Shown: positions 26,503 through 37,038, counted from the first letter of the stretch. The stretch: DNA of 64,000 nucleotides from Rosenbergiella epipactidis (GCF_018494055.1 NZ_JABBFQ010000002.1:372001-436000); one strand, 5' to 3'. The notes: a model not told the origin generated them from the sequence alone. Numbers and translations: made by a program.

Positions 26503-26637
26503 TCAGCGACTTTCCTCCCCCTATTTAGGGCGCTAAGCGGTGAGTAAATAGTGCTAAATACCGATCCTCTCGTTAAATCTAGCTGTAAAGGGTATTTCTT
26601 TATATTTCCCATGACTTCCCACACGATTTTCTTACTT

Positions 26638-26652
26638 TGGCATAGCTTTTGC
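26638..26652 (+). promoter_or_regulatory. Sigma-54 promoter of glnHPQ
   Basis: TGGCATAGCTTTTGC matches TGGCAC-N5-TTGC with GG and GC 10 bp apart, 44 bp before the glnH start. It indicates nitrogen-limitation control, as known for glnHPQ of E. coli. Confidence 0.75.
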
Positions 26653-26695
26653 TTTGAGAAGGTTAGCTCTCGTTAACACCTTAAAGGAAATAAAC

Positions 26696-27448
26696 ATGTT
26701 CACGACCATCAAGAAAATAACTGTAGGCTTCACATTACTTTCAACATTATTCAGTGCCAGTGTGTTAGCGAAGGAGACCCTCAATGTCGGCGTCGATACC
26801 GCATTTGTTCCTTTCGAATTTAAACAAGCTGATAAATATGTAGGCTTTGATGTCGACCTTTGGGACGCCATTGCTAAAAAAATGGGCGTCGATTACCGAT
26901 TACAACCGATGGACTTTTCAGGGCTAATTCCCGGCCTTCAGTCGCGTAATTTAGATGTCGCCATGGCAGGGATCACTATCACTCCTGTGCGCGCTCAAGC
27001 CGTTGACTTTAGTGCGCCTTATTATGATGCAGATTTACTGATGGCGGTTAAAAGCAGTGCAACCGGTATTACCAAATTCAGCGATTTAGCAGGGAAAAAA
27101 GTGGGACTGAAACAGGGGACCTCCGGGGCAACCTATATGAAAGCTCACGTGAAAGCGGATTACGTTGAATTCCCAAATATCGATAACGCCTATTTGGATC
27201 TCCAAGCGGGAAATATCGATGCCGTGGTTCATGACTCCCCTAACGTCATGTATTACATCAAGGTTTCCGGTAATGGAAAAATTAAAGCTACCGGTCAAAA
27301 TGATAGCGTCCTACCTCAACAATATGGTTTCGCCTTACAGAAAAATAGCCCTTATACCGCGCAGGTTAATAAAGCGCTCGCCGCGCTGAAAGCGGATGGG
27401 ACTTACGCAAAAATTTATAAAAAATGGTTCGATAAAGCGCCTAAGTAG
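26696..27448 (+). CDS. glnH: Glutamine ABC transporter periplasmic binding protein
   Basis: Solute-binding protein of 250 aa for glutamine. Signal peptide FTTIKKITVGFTLLSTLFSASVLA, then LNVGVDTAFVPFEFKQADKYVGFDVDLWDAIAKKMGVDY, which follows E. coli GlnH. AGITITPVRAQAVDFSAPYY and the C-terminal YKKWF are also conserved. ATG 26696 has AAGGAAAT four bases upstream; an in-frame ATG further up would spoil the signal peptide. First gene of glnHPQ with a sigma-54 promoter. A strong hairpin with T-run follows, which should lower expression of the membrane and ATPase genes relative to the binding protein. Confidence 0.95.
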   Translation: MFTTIKKITVGFTLLSTLFSASVLAKETLNVGVDTAFVPFEFKQADKYVGFDVDLWDAIAKKMGVDYRLQPMDFSGLIPGLQSRNLDVAMAGITITPVRAQAVDFSAPYYDADLLMAVKSSATGITKFSDLAGKKVGLKQGTSGATYMKAHVKADYVEFPNIDNAYLDLQAGNIDAVVHDSPNVMYYIKVSGNGKIKATGQNDSVLPQQYGFALQKNSPYTAQVNKALAALKADGTYAKIYKKWFDKAPK

Positions 27449-27452
27449 TCTT

Positions 27453-27482
27453 GTTGGCCAGCCTAGCTGGCCAACCTTTTTT
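27453..27482 (+). terminator. Partial terminator between glnH and glnP
   Basis: GTTGGCCAGC-CTA-GCTGGCCAAC, a perfect 10-bp stem, then CCTTTTTTT. Probably attenuates transcription inside the operon. Confidence 0.85.
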
Positions 27483-27504
27483 GTATTGTTGACGGACACC
27501 GCTT

Positions 27505-28161
27505 ATGAATTTCGATTTTACCTACGTGTGGCAAGCTTTCCCTATACTGTTACAGGGGCTTAAACTCACGCTTTTTATCTCTTTGCTGGGCTTGTGTGGT
27601 GGCTTTGTTATCGGTTTGATTGCTGGAGTGGCACGTGCATTAGGTGGCCGTATCAGTAAAACGCTTTCACTTATTTTTGTCGAGTTGATCCGCGGCACCC
27701 CAATCATGGTACAAGTCATGTTTATCTATTTCGCCCTGCCGCTGTTGCTGCCCATTCGAATTGAACCGATTACCGCCGCGGTCGTGACCATTATGATTAA
27801 CTCGGGAGCCTATATTGCCGAAATAACCCGTGGTGCTATCCTTTCGATTAATAAAGGCTTTAAAGAAGCAGGCTTAGCCATGGGACTTTCCTCCCGCGCA
27901 ACACTATGGCATATCATCATGCCGCTGGCGCTTCGGAGAATGATTCCGGCGTTAGGTAACCAATGGATTATTAGTATCAAAGATACATCACTGTTTATTG
28001 TGATTGGCGTGGCAGAACTGACCCGAGAAGGGCAAGAGATCATCGCCGGTAACTTTAGGGCCTTAGAAGTGTGGACAGCCGTCGCCGCGCTCTATTTAGT
28101 GGTCACACTCTGCTTAAGCTTCTTACTGAAAAAATTAGAGAAAAGGTTGCATATCTTATGA
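27505..28161 (+). CDS. glnP: Glutamine ABC transporter permease
   Basis: Five-helix permease of 218 aa (E. coli 219) with the conserved amino-acid permease segments [50 protein letters not shown] (EAA coupling loop with G) and [19 protein letters not shown]. It forms the homodimeric channel of GlnHPQ. Its stop overlaps the glnQ start in an ATGA junction. Confidence 0.96.
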   Translation: MNFDFTYVWQAFPILLQGLKLTLFISLLGLCGGFVIGLIAGVARALGGRISKTLSLIFVELIRGTPIMVQVMFIYFALPLLLPIRIEPITAAVVTIMINSGAYIAEITRGAILSINKGFKEAGLAMGLSSRATLWHIIMPLALRRMIPALGNQWIISIKDTSLFIVIGVAELTREGQEIIAGNFRALEVWTAVAALYLVVTLCLSFLLKKLEKRLHIL

Positions 28162-28889
28162 ATATGGTGGAATTTCAAAACGTCTCTAAAAATTTCGGTA
28201 AAACAGAAGTGTTGCACGATATCTCCCTACAGATTGAAAGCGGTGAGGTTGTCGTCATCATTGGCCCTTCTGGCTCCGGTAAGTCGACGCTGCTACGCTG
28301 TATCAATAAACTGGAAGAGATCAGTTCAGGAACGCTTATCGTCGCTGGGATGCATATGACCGACCCACACCTCAACGAGTGCGATATTCGCCGAGAAGCA
28401 GGGATGGTCTTTCAGCAATTTCATTTATTCCCACATCTGACCGCGCTTGAGAATGTCATGTTTGGCCCATTACGCGTCCGCCATAGCAGTAAAAGTGAAG
28501 CCAAGCGCTTAGCATTAGAATTACTTGACCGCGTGGGGTTGAGTAGCCGCGCGGACCATTACCCTTCCGAACTATCAGGCGGACAACAGCAACGTGTCGC
28601 TATTGCGCGAGCCTTAGCGATAAAACCTAAAATGATGTTATTTGATGAGCCAACCTCTGCGCTCGATCCTGAATTACGGCATGAAGTGTTGCAAGTCATG
28701 CAGTCTCTTGCCGAAGAAGGGATGACCATGGTCATCGTGACTCATGAGATTGGCTTTGCGCGCGATGTAGCTTCCCGCTTAATTTTTATTGACGGCGGAA
28801 CCATTGCCGAAGATGGCTCCCCTCAGCAGTTATTAAATGAAGGCCAAGGTTGTGAACGGCTACAGACGTTTTTGAAACATGTCTCTTAA
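28158..28889 (+). CDS. glnQ: Glutamine ABC transporter ATP-binding protein
   Basis: ABC ATPase of 243 aa. Walker [11 protein letters not shown]-loop [11 protein letters not shown], signature LSGGQQQR, Walker [15 protein letters not shown] and the switch histidine in VTHEIGFA are all intact. ATG 28158 is chosen because it overlaps the glnP stop (ATGA); the longer frame starting at 28071 lies inside glnP. Last gene of the operon. Confidence 0.96.
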   Translation: MNMVEFQNVSKNFGKTEVLHDISLQIESGEVVVIIGPSGSGKSTLLRCINKLEEISSGTLIVAGMHMTDPHLNECDIRREAGMVFQQFHLFPHLTALENVMFGPLRVRHSSKSEAKRLALELLDRVGLSSRADHYPSELSGGQQQRVAIARALAIKPKMMLFDEPTSALDPELRHEVLQVMQSLAEEGMTMVIVTHEIGFARDVASRLIFIDGGTIAEDGSPQQLLNEGQGCERLQTFLKHVS

Positions 28890-28931
28890 TCTTGATCGCC
28901 ACGATACCGATATATCGTGGCGATCTCTTCA

Positions 28932-29696
28932 CTACAACTGGATAGGGCATCCACTGTGAAAACGTAATTCCGGATCTGGAGACCTAATTAATATCGCCTC
29001 GGCTCGGCCTATCGCTTGCACCCGTGCGGATATATCAAACTCAGCAATTTGTTGGGCTAAGTGAAGGTAGTCTTGATAATGACGCGCCTCAGACCGGAGT
29101 AGCGAAACATAAAATTTTTCTAGCTCAGGGTCTAAATAAGGCGCCAACGCAGCAAAACGTTCGCATGACCGCGCCTCAATGTATGCGCCACAAATAAGTT
29201 TATCCACCAGCGTCATTGGCTCATGAGTGGTCACCTCACGCATTAGTGATTTTGCATAGCGACTGGCCGTCATCTTTTTATAGGCGATTCCACGCTGCTG
29301 CATAATTTCCCAGACCTGATAAAAGTGATGTAGCTCTTCTTTAATCAATAACATCATTTTTTCCACCAGTTCCCCTGCCCAGGCAAAATCAGTCGCGGTG
29401 GTGACTGGGCGACTTAATCCTTTATGGGCGCGGATAAAATCGGGGTCAGGCATCTCGCGGTAAACAAAGGCTTCATAAGGTTTGAGCCATTCGAGGATCG
29501 CTTCTCCACTGGGTTTATCTGCCACATATTTACGAATAAGCCATGTCGCCGTGAGTGCCGCCTTGAGTTCACAGACTAAATGATCCGTTAAGAGAAGCGG
29601 GAGATTTTCCGGTTTACGCGCTTCGATAATCCAAGCATCTGGGGTCTGGCAGTGGAGGAAGTGTTGAATGGGTTGCAGTAAGGTTTGGGTATTCAT
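28932..29696 (-). CDS. miaE: tRNA-(ms2io6A)-hydroxylase MiaE
   Basis: Oxygen-dependent diiron enzyme that hydroxylates 2-methylthio-N6-isopentenyladenosine at position 37 of tRNAs reading U-starting codons. 254 aa. Iron ligands fit the ferritin-like pattern: glutamate in DHLVCELKAAL, EELHHFYQV, then EARSCERF and SEARHYQDY. E. coli K-12 lacks this gene, whereas Salmonella has it in the same neighbourhood (near rraB and argI). It follows rraB on the same strand, separated by a terminator. Confidence 0.92.
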   Translation of the reverse strand: MNTQTLLQPIQHFLHCQTPDAWIIEARKPENLPLLLTDHLVCELKAALTATWLIRKYVADKPSGEAILEWLKPYEAFVYREMPDPDFIRAHKGLSRPVTTATDFAWAGELVEKMMLLIKEELHHFYQVWEIMQQRGIAYKKMTASRYAKSLMREVTTHEPMTLVDKLICGAYIEARSCERFAALAPYLDPELEKFYVSLLRSEARHYQDYLHLAQQIAEFDISARVQAIGRAEAILIRSPDPELRFHSGCPIQL

Positions 29697-29714
29697 AGCA
29701 TCTTGTTGGTTGGG

Positions 29715-29742
29715 AAAAACACAGCAGACTTGGCTGCTGTGT
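29715..29742 (-). terminator. rraB terminator
   Basis: Minus strand ACACAGCAG-CCAAGT-CTGCTGTGT, a perfect 9-bp stem, followed by TTTTTCCC. Confidence 0.85.
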
Positions 29743-29750
29743 GCGAGAGA

Positions 29751-30173
29751 TTAATGGCGAACGCCGTTATCGTCTTCATCGATAGCGTCATCTTCGTCAT
29801 CTTCGTCGTCTTGCGCATCCGGGTCTTCGAAGTAAGTGCCCCACCCGTCGTAATCCACATTGTGTTTACCGGCGATAGAGACAAGTTGTACAACTTGCGC
29901 ATCGATCAGTTCTGGGTTGAGGGCAGATTCACTAATGATATCGACGCACATCACGGTGGTCCCATCTTCAAGTTCTAACTCTTCTGGCTCCGTGACTTCG
30001 TAACCCGCTTTAAAGGCATCGACTGCGGCTTTTTCAAGTGCGTCAAAGCTATCACAAGAAAAATGGTGTTCAATGGTATAAAGCGCATCTGGATCGCTGC
30101 CGTCTTCCAGTAACTCTTCGATAATCGCTAACGTTTCTTCACGTTGCTCGGCTAATAATTCTTCACTGGACAT
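29751..30173 (-). CDS. rraB: RraB, regulator (inhibitor) of ribonuclease E
   Basis: Acidic 140-aa protein that binds the C-terminal half of RNase E and modulates mRNA decay. N-terminus [37 protein letters not shown] follows E. coli RraB. The [14 protein letters not shown] segment and the aspartate/glutamate-rich tail are typical. It is divergent from argI as in E. coli. Confidence 0.95.
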   Translation of the reverse strand: MSSEELLAEQREETLAIIEELLEDGSDPDALYTIEHHFSCDSFDALEKAAVDAFKAGYEVTEPEELELEDGTTVMCVDIISESALNPELIDAQVVQLVSIAGKHNVDYDGWGTYFEDPDAQDDEDDEDDAIDEDDNGVRH

Positions 30174-30274
30174 ACAAAACCTCTTTCGCTACACGCTGGA
30201 ATATTGGGGCTATTTTCCCACACACCGCGCTTTGGCACTACTCCCTAAATCGATAATCATCGAAATAAGTTGAA

Positions 30275-30313
30275 AGTGAATTCTTAGTCATATAAATTGA
30301 ATATCAATTCAAT
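30275..30313. promoter_or_regulatory. Two tandem ARG boxes upstream of argI
   Basis: AGTGAATTCTTAGTCATA (30275-30292) and ATTGAATATCAATTCAAT (30296-30313) are 18-bp ArgR operators separated by 3 bp, the canonical geometry for a hexameric ArgR. The second has perfect 7-bp arms. They lie just upstream of the argI start and mark it as the biosynthetic, arginine-repressed copy. Confidence 0.85.
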
Positions 30314-30328
30314 ATTAGGGAGTGCGTC

Positions 30329-31339
30329 ATGTCTTCACTGTACCAGCGGTCGATTCTACGATTACTCGATTGTTCCCAGCAAGAGTTAACCCATCTTCTC
30401 ACCCTTGCCGCCGACTTAAAACGTGCAAAAAAACAGGGAACCGAGCAGCGTTATCTCTCAGGTAAAAATATCGCGCTGATCTTTGAGAAAGACTCGACGC
30501 GTACCCGCTGCTCTTTTGAGGTCGCTGCCTACGATCAAGGTGCTGGTGTTACGTATTTAGGGGCAAGCGGTAGTCAAATCGGTCATAAAGAATCAATCAA
30601 AGATTCGGCGCGCGTGCTGGGTAGAATGTATGACGGCATTCAGTATCGAGGATATGGCCAATCCATTGTTGAAACCTTGGCAAAGTATGCGCAAGTCCCG
30701 GTATGGAATGGGTTAACCACCGAATTTCACCCGACTCAATTGCTGGCCGATTTACTCACCATGCAAGAACATCTGCCTAATATACCGTGGAATCAGATTA
30801 AGCTAGCCTATTTAGGGGATGCCCAAAATAATATGGGTAATACTTTATTAGAAGCCGCAGCACTGACCGGGTTACAGCTAGTGATGGTTGCCCCACAGGC
30901 CTGCTGGCCGGCAGCCGAGTTAGTCGCGGAGTGTCAAACACTGGCTGCACAACACGGCGGTACTATTACCTTAACCGAAAATGTTGAGGAAGGTGTTAAG
31001 GGCGCTGATTTCCTCTATACCGATGTATGGGTGTCGATGGGTGAGCCGAAGGAAGTGTGGGAAGAGCGTATCGCATTATTACGCGATTATCAGGTCAATC
31101 AACAGGTGATCACGGCAACAGGAAATCCGCAGGTTAAGTTCCTACACTGCCTCCCCGCTTTTCATGACACAGAGACTGTGGTCGGTAAGCAGATCGCGGA
31201 ACACTACAATTTACCGCAAGGCATCGAAGTCACGGATGAGGTTTTCGAATCGTCACACAGTATTGTCTTTGACCAAGCTGAAAACCGGATGCACAGTATT
31301 AAGGCCTTGATGGTGGCAACCTTAAGCGCCCAAGTCTAA
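30329..31339 (+). CDS. argI: Ornithine carbamoyltransferase, anabolic
   Basis: Forms citrulline from ornithine and carbamoyl phosphate in arginine biosynthesis. 336 aa, trimeric. Carbamoyl-phosphate site STRTRC, ornithine-side segment [11 protein letters not shown], and the [10 protein letters not shown] catalytic cysteine loop are intact. Two ARG boxes precede it and AGGGAGT serves as ribosome-binding site. A second OTC (arcB, 34080) lies in the neighbouring arginine deiminase operon. The two differ throughout, so they are old paralogues with opposite physiological roles. Confidence 0.94.
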   Translation: MSSLYQRSILRLLDCSQQELTHLLTLAADLKRAKKQGTEQRYLSGKNIALIFEKDSTRTRCSFEVAAYDQGAGVTYLGASGSQIGHKESIKDSARVLGRMYDGIQYRGYGQSIVETLAKYAQVPVWNGLTTEFHPTQLLADLLTMQEHLPNIPWNQIKLAYLGDAQNNMGNTLLEAAALTGLQLVMVAPQACWPAAELVAECQTLAAQHGGTITLTENVEEGVKGADFLYTDVWVSMGEPKEVWEERIALLRDYQVNQQVITATGNPQVKFLHCLPAFHDTETVVGKQIAEHYNLPQGIEVTDEVFESSHSIVFDQAENRMHSIKALMVATLSAQV

Positions 31340-31352
31340 ATACCCATACTGA

Positions 31353-31384
31353 GTAAGAATGGCCTTATAAGAGGCTATTCTTAC
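31353..31384 (+). terminator. Stem-loop after argI
   Basis: GTAAGAATGGCCT (31353-31365) pairs with AGGCTATTCTTAC (31372-31384) over 13 bp with one G-T pair. No T-run follows, so it may protect the 3' end or act with Rho. Confidence 0.5.
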
Positions 31385-31919
31385 GCGAATCTCTATTCAA
31401 CTCTTTCCCCTCTGCTAGCGCTGAAGGGTCTACGCAGAAATCCATAAGAAATTTTATGCGAATAAAATTATCATCTGATGCAATGGTATAAATGAGACCG
31501 TCGATAACGTATTTATTTGCCAAACTATTTATAAATACCTAATCACTCATCACAAAAATACAATCTTATATAATCTGAATATTCTGCGTAAATTTTCATT
31601 TTATGGAGTAGTGTTTCTCATCTTACAGAATATCCCTTAAACTCCTACTTGAATAACTCTATATCCCCATCTCTATCTACTGGATTAAACTAATATCTTC
31701 CTGAGAATAAAATCTTTTTTATTAAATAGTTACCCATTTTAAAATTAAAAAATATAGCTACTTTTCTGACTTAAATCAGACCCGGTCCAGATAGCGAACA
31801 AGGCCCATTTTAATGTGACCAACATCTCTTTTTCTCACCAATATGAATCGCATACTCCGCGACATCGCTCTTGTCTCCTGCGGAGCTAATCTGCTTTATA
31901 TTGAGAAGAAGGAATTTCT
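31385..31919 (+). promoter_or_regulatory. arc operon promoter region with CRP/FNR-like palindrome
   Basis: This 535-bp AT-rich spacer holds no convincing ORF. TCTGACTTAAATCAGA at 31765-31780 is a palindrome with the half-site spacing of CRP (TGTGA-N6-TCACA), with one mismatch per arm. It also partly fits FNR. TCTGCGTAAATTTTCATT near 31583 weakly resembles an ARG box. ADI operons are commonly controlled by anaerobiosis, catabolite state and ArgR, so these are reasonable candidates. AGAAGGAA precedes the arcA ATG. Confidence 0.4.
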
Positions 31920-33155
31920 ATGGAACGTCATTATGTAGGGTCGGAAATCGGCCAATTAAGAACAGTCATGCTGCATCGCCCTTTTTTAAGTTTACAGCGT
32001 CTAACCCCTTCAAACTGCCAGGAGTTACTGTTCGATGATGTACTTTGTGTCGAACGCGCAGTGGAGGAACATAATCAATTTACCCAACTCCTCCGCAATC
32101 AAAATATTAATGTCTTACTCCTTGGCGAACTCTTAGCCGAAACGTTACAAAATACCGAAGCACGTGACTGGCTGTTGTCAGCTCAACTCTCTGATTACCG
32201 ATTGGGACCAACCTTGGCATCCCCCCTCAGAGAGTGGTTAGCGGATCTCCCTGCCGATCAACTCTCACGTTATCTGACGGGTGGACTTACTTGGCAGGAA
32301 ATACCCGAAACACTCCTTAAATTACGCGCTATCTCGCCGATGCACTCCCCGTTCATCACTCGGCCGCTTCCTAACCACTTATTTACTCGCGATACTTCCT
32401 GTTGGATCTATCAAGGTGTCAGCATTAATCCTATGGCAAAATCCGCTCGGCAACGAGAAACCGATAATTTACGGGCGATTTACCGCTGGCATCCACTTTT
32501 CCAAGATAGCCAGTATATCAATTACTACGGTAATGAAGAGCGACGCTACGATCATGCCACCCTTGAAGGAGGAGATGTCTTAGTTATCGGTAATGGCACA
32601 GTGTTAATTGGCTTATCCGAACGAACCACGATTCAAGGCGTTGAATTCCTCGCCACCTCTCTTTTCCACCACCAACAAGCGAATAAAGTCATTCTAGTTG
32701 AATTACCAAAACACCGTGCGTGTATGCACCTCGATACGGTTATGACTCATCTCGATATTGACACCTTTTCGATTTATCCTGAGATTATCCAGCCCGATAT
32801 GCCGTGCTGCATGTTAACTCCGGATGGAAAAGGGGGAATCAAGCATCATTCTTCCCGTCCACTCGTTACCCTCCTTGAAGAAGCCCTTGCCGTGACTGAA
32901 ATCCGTTTTATCACTACGGGGGGCGATATTTTTGAGTCAGAACGTGAACAGTGGAACGATGCTAATAATGTGCTCACCCTCAGACCAGGTGTGGTAGTCG
33001 GCTATGATCGGAATTTACGCACCAATGAAAAATATGATAAGGCCGGAATAAAGATCTTAACCATTCGTGGGGATGAGCTAGGCAGGGGGCGTGGTGGTGC
33101 GAGGTGTATGAGTTGCCCACTAGAACGTGATGATCTAGAGGGAGTCCGCTCATGA
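31920..33155 (+). CDS. arcA: Arginine deiminase
   Basis: Hydrolyses arginine to citrulline and ammonia, the first step of the ADI pathway that makes ATP and raises pH. 411 aa, normal. Active-site segments are present: [31 protein letters not shown] with the catalytic histidine, and the nucleophile cysteine in [12 protein letters not shown] at the C-terminus. The 3' end overlaps arcC by four bases, showing translational coupling. The operon order arcA-arcC-arcB-transporter-argR-like resembles the Salmonella ADI locus, also next to argI and pyrBI. Confidence 0.95.
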   Translation: MERHYVGSEIGQLRTVMLHRPFLSLQRLTPSNCQELLFDDVLCVERAVEEHNQFTQLLRNQNINVLLLGELLAETLQNTEARDWLLSAQLSDYRLGPTLASPLREWLADLPADQLSRYLTGGLTWQEIPETLLKLRAISPMHSPFITRPLPNHLFTRDTSCWIYQGVSINPMAKSARQRETDNLRAIYRWHPLFQDSQYINYYGNEERRYDHATLEGGDVLVIGNGTVLIGLSERTTIQGVEFLATSLFHHQQANKVILVELPKHRACMHLDTVMTHLDIDTFSIYPEIIQPDMPCCMLTPDGKGGIKHHSSRPLVTLLEEALAVTEIRFITTGGDIFESEREQWNDANNVLTLRPGVVVGYDRNLRTNEKYDKAGIKILTIRGDELGRGRGGARCMSCPLERDDLEGVRS

Positions 33156-34069
33156 GTACAAAACCCACGCTGGTTGTTGCCTTAGGCGGTAACGCATTAT
33201 TGAAGAGAGGCCAGCCTTTAGAGGCTGACTTACAGCAGAAAAATATTGAATTGGCGGCTCAACAACTTGCGGTACTCAGCCAAGATTGGCGTATTGTGTT
33301 GGTTCATGGTAATGGCCCACAGGTCGGATTATTAGCCTTACAAAATGAAGCTTACCAAGATACTAAGCCTTACCCTCTCGATATATTAGTCGCTGAAACC
33401 CAAGGGATGATTGGCTATCTATTACAACAAGCCTTACGTAATTATCTGCCAAACAGTTCTGCCGTATGTGTCATAACGCAGGTATTGACTGACAGTAATG
33501 ACCCTGCTTATCACTCACCCAATAAGTATATTGGACCTAGTTATCGGCGCGAGCAGTTATCCCAGTTAGATCCCTCTTGGCAAATTAAGCCTGATGGCGA
33601 CACTTTTCGCCGAGTCGTGGCGTCACCGCGTCCGCAAAAAATCCTTGAAACCTCGGTAATTGGCCACCTACTCGAAGATGACCATCTGGTCATCTGCTGT
33701 GGGGGCGGTGGCGTACCAGTCATCGAGCAAGGTAATCAGTTACAAGGTACGCCTGCGGTAGTGGATAAAGATCTCGCCGCAGCACTATTGGCTGAGGAGT
33801 TGGACGCAGATGCACTGCTTATCCTCACCGATGCAAAAGCAGTGTATCTCGATTGGAACACGCCTCAACAATCTGCGATCAGCAATATTACTTGCCAAGA
33901 ATTAAATACTATAACGTTTGATCAGGGGTCAATGGGTCCGAAAGTAAAAGCCTGTTGTGCATTTGTCGAAAAAACCCAAGGAATTGCCGCAATCGGTGCG
34001 TTAGATGATGCACTCGATATTTTAAACGGTAAGCAAGGGACACGTATTTACCCATCCCATTCATCATAA
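33152..34069 (+). CDS. arcC: Carbamate kinase
   Basis: Transfers phosphate from carbamoyl phosphate to ADP, the ATP-yielding step of the ADI pathway. 305 aa of the amino-acid kinase fold. [15 protein letters not shown] at the N-terminus, VHGNGPQVG, and the ADP-side segments [10 protein letters not shown] and [11 protein letters not shown] are as expected. Start ATGA junction with arcA; ten bases separate it from arcB. Confidence 0.95.
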   Translation: MSTKPTLVVALGGNALLKRGQPLEADLQQKNIELAAQQLAVLSQDWRIVLVHGNGPQVGLLALQNEAYQDTKPYPLDILVAETQGMIGYLLQQALRNYLPNSSAVCVITQVLTDSNDPAYHSPNKYIGPSYRREQLSQLDPSWQIKPDGDTFRRVVASPRPQKILETSVIGHLLEDDHLVICCGGGGVPVIEQGNQLQGTPAVVDKDLAAALLAEELDADALLILTDAKAVYLDWNTPQQSAISNITCQELNTITFDQGSMGPKVKACCAFVEKTQGIAAIGALDDALDILNGKQGTRIYPSHSS

Positions 34070-34079
34070 GGAAACGGCC

Positions 34080-35084
34080 ATGACACACTCACTCAAAAAT
34101 CGACATTTTTTAAAACTTCTCGACTTTCGTGCAGACGAGATAACCCAGTTAATTGACTTAGCGCTAGAGCTCAAAGCAGACAAAAAATCTGGTCACGAAA
34201 AACAGCGGCTTTTACATAAAAATATCGCCCTTATCTTTGAGAAAACCTCGACGCGGACACGCTGCGCATTTGAGGTCGCTGCTTTCGAACAAGGCGCACA
34301 AATCACTTATCTGGGGCCTTCGGGGTCTCAAATTGGCCATAAAGAGACGATGAAAGATACAGCCCGAGTACTTGGGCGGATGTATGACGGCATTGAATAC
34401 CGTGGATATGGTCAGGAAATCGTTGAGGAACTTGCACAATTTGCTGGCGTTCCTGTTTGGAATGGCCTGACCGACCAATTTCATCCCACTCAAATTTTAG
34501 CTGATCTGATGACCATGCTGGAACATTCACCAGGTAAAGCCCTAACGGATATCCGTTTCGCCTACCTTGGCGATGCGAGAAATAACATGGGTAACTCTCT
34601 TATGGTCGGTGCTGCGATAATGGGGATGGATATTCGTCTAGTCGCCCCACCAGCCTTTTGGCCGGAAGAAGATCTCGTCAATACTTGCCGGGTCTTAGCC
34701 GAAAAGAGTGGTGCAAAAATAACCCTTACCGATCATGTAGAAGACGGGGTTGATGGGGTCGATTTCCTTTATACCGATGTTTGGGTCTCCATGGGGGAAG
34801 CCGAAGAAGCTTGGCAGCAACGCTTATCGATAATGCAACCTTATCAGGTCAATCAGAAAGCATTGGAAGCAACTCAAAATCCGCAAGTTAAATTTATGCA
34901 CTGCCTACCCGCCTTCCATAATGCAGACACCGCAATTGGACAAAAAATAGCACAACAGTTTGGGTTAACAGGATTAGAAGTGACTGAAGAGGTTTTCGAA
35001 TCTTCGCACTCTATCGTGTTTGATCAAGCTGAAAATCGGATGCATACCATTAAAGCGGTTATGGTTGCGACGCTCGCTGACTAA
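34080..35084 (+). CDS. arcB: Ornithine carbamoyltransferase, catabolic
   Basis: Phosphorolyses citrulline to ornithine and carbamoyl phosphate in the ADI pathway. 334 aa with [17 protein letters not shown] and [10 protein letters not shown] as in argI. It is placed between arcC and the transporter, hence the catabolic isozyme. It has AAGGAAACGGCC before the ATG. A strong intercistronic hairpin follows. Confidence 0.93.
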   Translation: MTHSLKNRHFLKLLDFRADEITQLIDLALELKADKKSGHEKQRLLHKNIALIFEKTSTRTRCAFEVAAFEQGAQITYLGPSGSQIGHKETMKDTARVLGRMYDGIEYRGYGQEIVEELAQFAGVPVWNGLTDQFHPTQILADLMTMLEHSPGKALTDIRFAYLGDARNNMGNSLMVGAAIMGMDIRLVAPPAFWPEEDLVNTCRVLAEKSGAKITLTDHVEDGVDGVDFLYTDVWVSMGEAEEAWQQRLSIMQPYQVNQKALEATQNPQVKFMHCLPAFHNADTAIGQKIAQQFGLTGLEVTEEVFESSHSIVFDQAENRMHTIKAVMVATLAD

Positions 35085-35090
35085 ATTAAA

Positions 35091-35115
35091 ACGGTAGGGT
35101 GAAATACCCTACCGT
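35091..35115 (+). terminator. Intercistronic hairpin arcB / transporter
   Basis: ACGGTAGGGT-GAAAT-ACCCTACCGT, a perfect 10-bp stem with no T-run, directly followed by the GGAG ribosome-binding site of the next gene. More likely an mRNA stabiliser or processing site than a terminator. Confidence 0.55.
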
Positions 35116-35126
35116 GGAGCTCAGTT

Positions 35127-36521
35127 ATGAAAAGTTTAAAATTCCCTTCTGCTTACTCGATACTCTTCATATTAATTATTATTGTCGCGATACTAACGTG
35201 GTTCATTCCCGCGGGTCATTATCAGCTCGAATTAAACCCCCTTCTGGGTACTGAAGTACCAGTCGCCGGGACCTATTCTGTGACGCAGTCTAATCCACAG
35301 GGTATTACCGATATCTTATTGGCTCCGATAGACGGCTTATGGAACCATCGAACTGGACAAGCGGCAGCTATCGACGTCGCACTCTTCATACTTATTATTG
35401 GCGGGTTCTTAGGGATTACCACCAAAACGGGTGCGATCGATGCCGGAATCCAGCGGGTAACAGGGAGGCTAGCAGGGAAAGAAGAGTTAATGATCCCCAT
35501 TTTAATGGGATTATTTGCGTTAGGGGGAACCATCTATGGTATGGCAGAAGAATCGCTCCCCTTCTATTCGCTACTGGTTCCTGTCATGGTCGCTGCCCGG
35601 TTCGATCGTCTCGTTGCCGCAGCGACTGTTTTGTTAGGTGCAGGGATCGGTACTCTAGGATCGACAATTAACCCTTTCGCCACCGTGATTGCGGCGAATG
35701 CAGCTGGGATACCTTTCACACAAGGCATGGGACTGCGTATTGTACTGTTGCTCCTATGCTGGTGTCTCGCCGTCGCATGGGTACTCCGTTATGCCATTGC
35801 GGTAAGAAAAGATCCCAAAGCTTCCTGCTTGGCGCACCTCGCTGGAAAAAATGATAGTGAAACACCTGTTCCTGTCCATCTCGCGTTCACTCGAACACAT
35901 AAGGTTATCCTCACTCTATTTACCTGTGCTTTCGCCATCATGATCTACGGCGTGTCTACTAGGGGATGGTGGATGGGTGAAATTTCGGCCATGTTTTTAG
36001 GCTTTTCGTTCCTGATAGGGATCGTCGCACGAATGAGTGAGAGTCTTTTTATCGACACCTTTATTGACGGGGCAAAAGAGTTACTGGGCGTTGCATTAAT
36101 CATCGGTATCGCGCGAGGCATAGTGGTAATGATGGATAATGGCATGATCACTCATACATTACTGCATGCTGCAGAAAGTATGGTGACTGGACTTCCCGCA
36201 CTCATTTTCGTCTTTGTCAGCTGGGGGTTGGAAGCACTTCTCTCTATTCTTATTCCTTCCTCTTCCGGCTTAGCGGTGATGAGTATGCCTATTATGGCAC
36301 CACTCGCCGACTTCGCAGGTTTACCTCGTCATTTGATGGTCACTATCTATCAATCGGCCTCGGGTATTGTCAACTTGGTTACTCCCACCTCGGGAGTCGT
36401 AATGGGGGGATTAGCCATCGCCAAAGTCCCTTATGGTCAATATCTGCGTTGGGTCGCACCACTACTGCTCGCCCTGATAATAGTTAACCTATTTGTATTG
36501 AGCCTCAGTGCGCTGCTCTAA
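35127..36521 (+). CDS. YfcC/ArcD2-family transporter, probable arginine/ornithine exchanger
   Basis: A 464-aa membrane protein with about eleven helices, of the YfcC (C4-dicarboxylate-carrier-like) family rather than the APC-type ArcD. Conserved parts are IPAGHYQLE, DVALFILIIGGFLGI, TIYGMAEESLPFYSLLVPVM, GSTINPFATVIAANAAGI and LIPSSSGLAVMSMPIMAPLADFAG (partial quotes). Its place inside the arc operon indicates it brings in arginine and exports ornithine or citrulline. Substrate assignment is from context. Confidence 0.8.
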   Translation: MKSLKFPSAYSILFILIIIVAILTWFIPAGHYQLELNPLLGTEVPVAGTYSVTQSNPQGITDILLAPIDGLWNHRTGQAAAIDVALFILIIGGFLGITTKTGAIDAGIQRVTGRLAGKEELMIPILMGLFALGGTIYGMAEESLPFYSLLVPVMVAARFDRLVAAATVLLGAGIGTLGSTINPFATVIAANAAGIPFTQGMGLRIVLLLLCWCLAVAWVLRYAIAVRKDPKASCLAHLAGKNDSETPVPVHLAFTRTHKVILTLFTCAFAIMIYGVSTRGWWMGEISAMFLGFSFLIGIVARMSESLFIDTFIDGAKELLGVALIIGIARGIVVMMDNGMITHTLLHAAESMVTGLPALIFVFVSWGLEALLSILIPSSSGLAVMSMPIMAPLADFAGLPRHLMVTIYQSASGIVNLVTPTSGVVMGGLAIAKVPYGQYLRWVAPLLLALIIVNLFVLSLSALL

Positions 36522-36550
36522 GCGTGAACTTATTATGGAGAGAGCATGAG

Positions 36551-37027
36551 ATGGAACGTAAAAATGTGACCGAAAAAGGCTTAGTCGCCCTTTGTCAGCA
36601 ACTGATTGTCAGAGGTACCTATGCCCATCAGACGGCTTTACAAAAAGACCTTGAAAAGATCGTTGGCCGCATTAGTTTAGCGACCGTTTCTCGATTATTA
36701 CATCAACTCGGCGTAACCAAAATTCAGAATGCTCGAGGAGAACGTATCTATGCTATCGATAGCTTGCACCAGCCTAGGCTCACCCCGCAGCATCCTTTAG
36801 CCGAGATGGTCATCGATATCGTCAATAACGAGAGTTTTGTGTTGATTCATACAGCCCCCGGTTACAGTCAAGCGATTGCTAGGCTCATCGACTGTCAACA
36901 TGCTGATGACATCTTAGGCGTTGTGGCGGGTAACGATAATGTCTGGATTGCCCCGAAGGATTGTCAGTCAACAGCACAGCTATGTCATGGGCTACGCGAT
37001 TGGTTGCGAGTGGGGTGCAAAAATTGA
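36551..37027 (+). CDS. ArgR family transcriptional regulator of the arc operon
   Basis: A 158-aa ArgR paralogue (E. coli ArgR 156). The N-terminal winged helix has KNVTEKGLVALCQQLIVRGTYAHQTALQKDL and ISLATVSRLLHQLGVTK. The C-terminal arginine-binding/oligomerisation domain has HTAPGYSQAIARLID and a GVVAGNDNVWIA segment; the usual GTIAGDDTI is altered. ATG 36551 with GGAGAG eight bases upstream is chosen over GTG 36524. As last gene of the operon it probably activates or fine-tunes arc genes in response to arginine, as for the equivalent gene in Salmonella. Confidence 0.85.
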   Translation: MERKNVTEKGLVALCQQLIVRGTYAHQTALQKDLEKIVGRISLATVSRLLHQLGVTKIQNARGERIYAIDSLHQPRLTPQHPLAEMVIDIVNNESFVLIHTAPGYSQAIARLIDCQHADDILGVVAGNDNVWIAPKDCQSTAQLCHGLRDWLRVGCKN

Positions 37028-37038
37028 AGAATTAACTA

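Noticed and set aside
30329-35084. argI and arcB as a recent tandem duplication
   Set aside because: The proteins differ throughout and have separate controls and operon context, so they are old paralogues.
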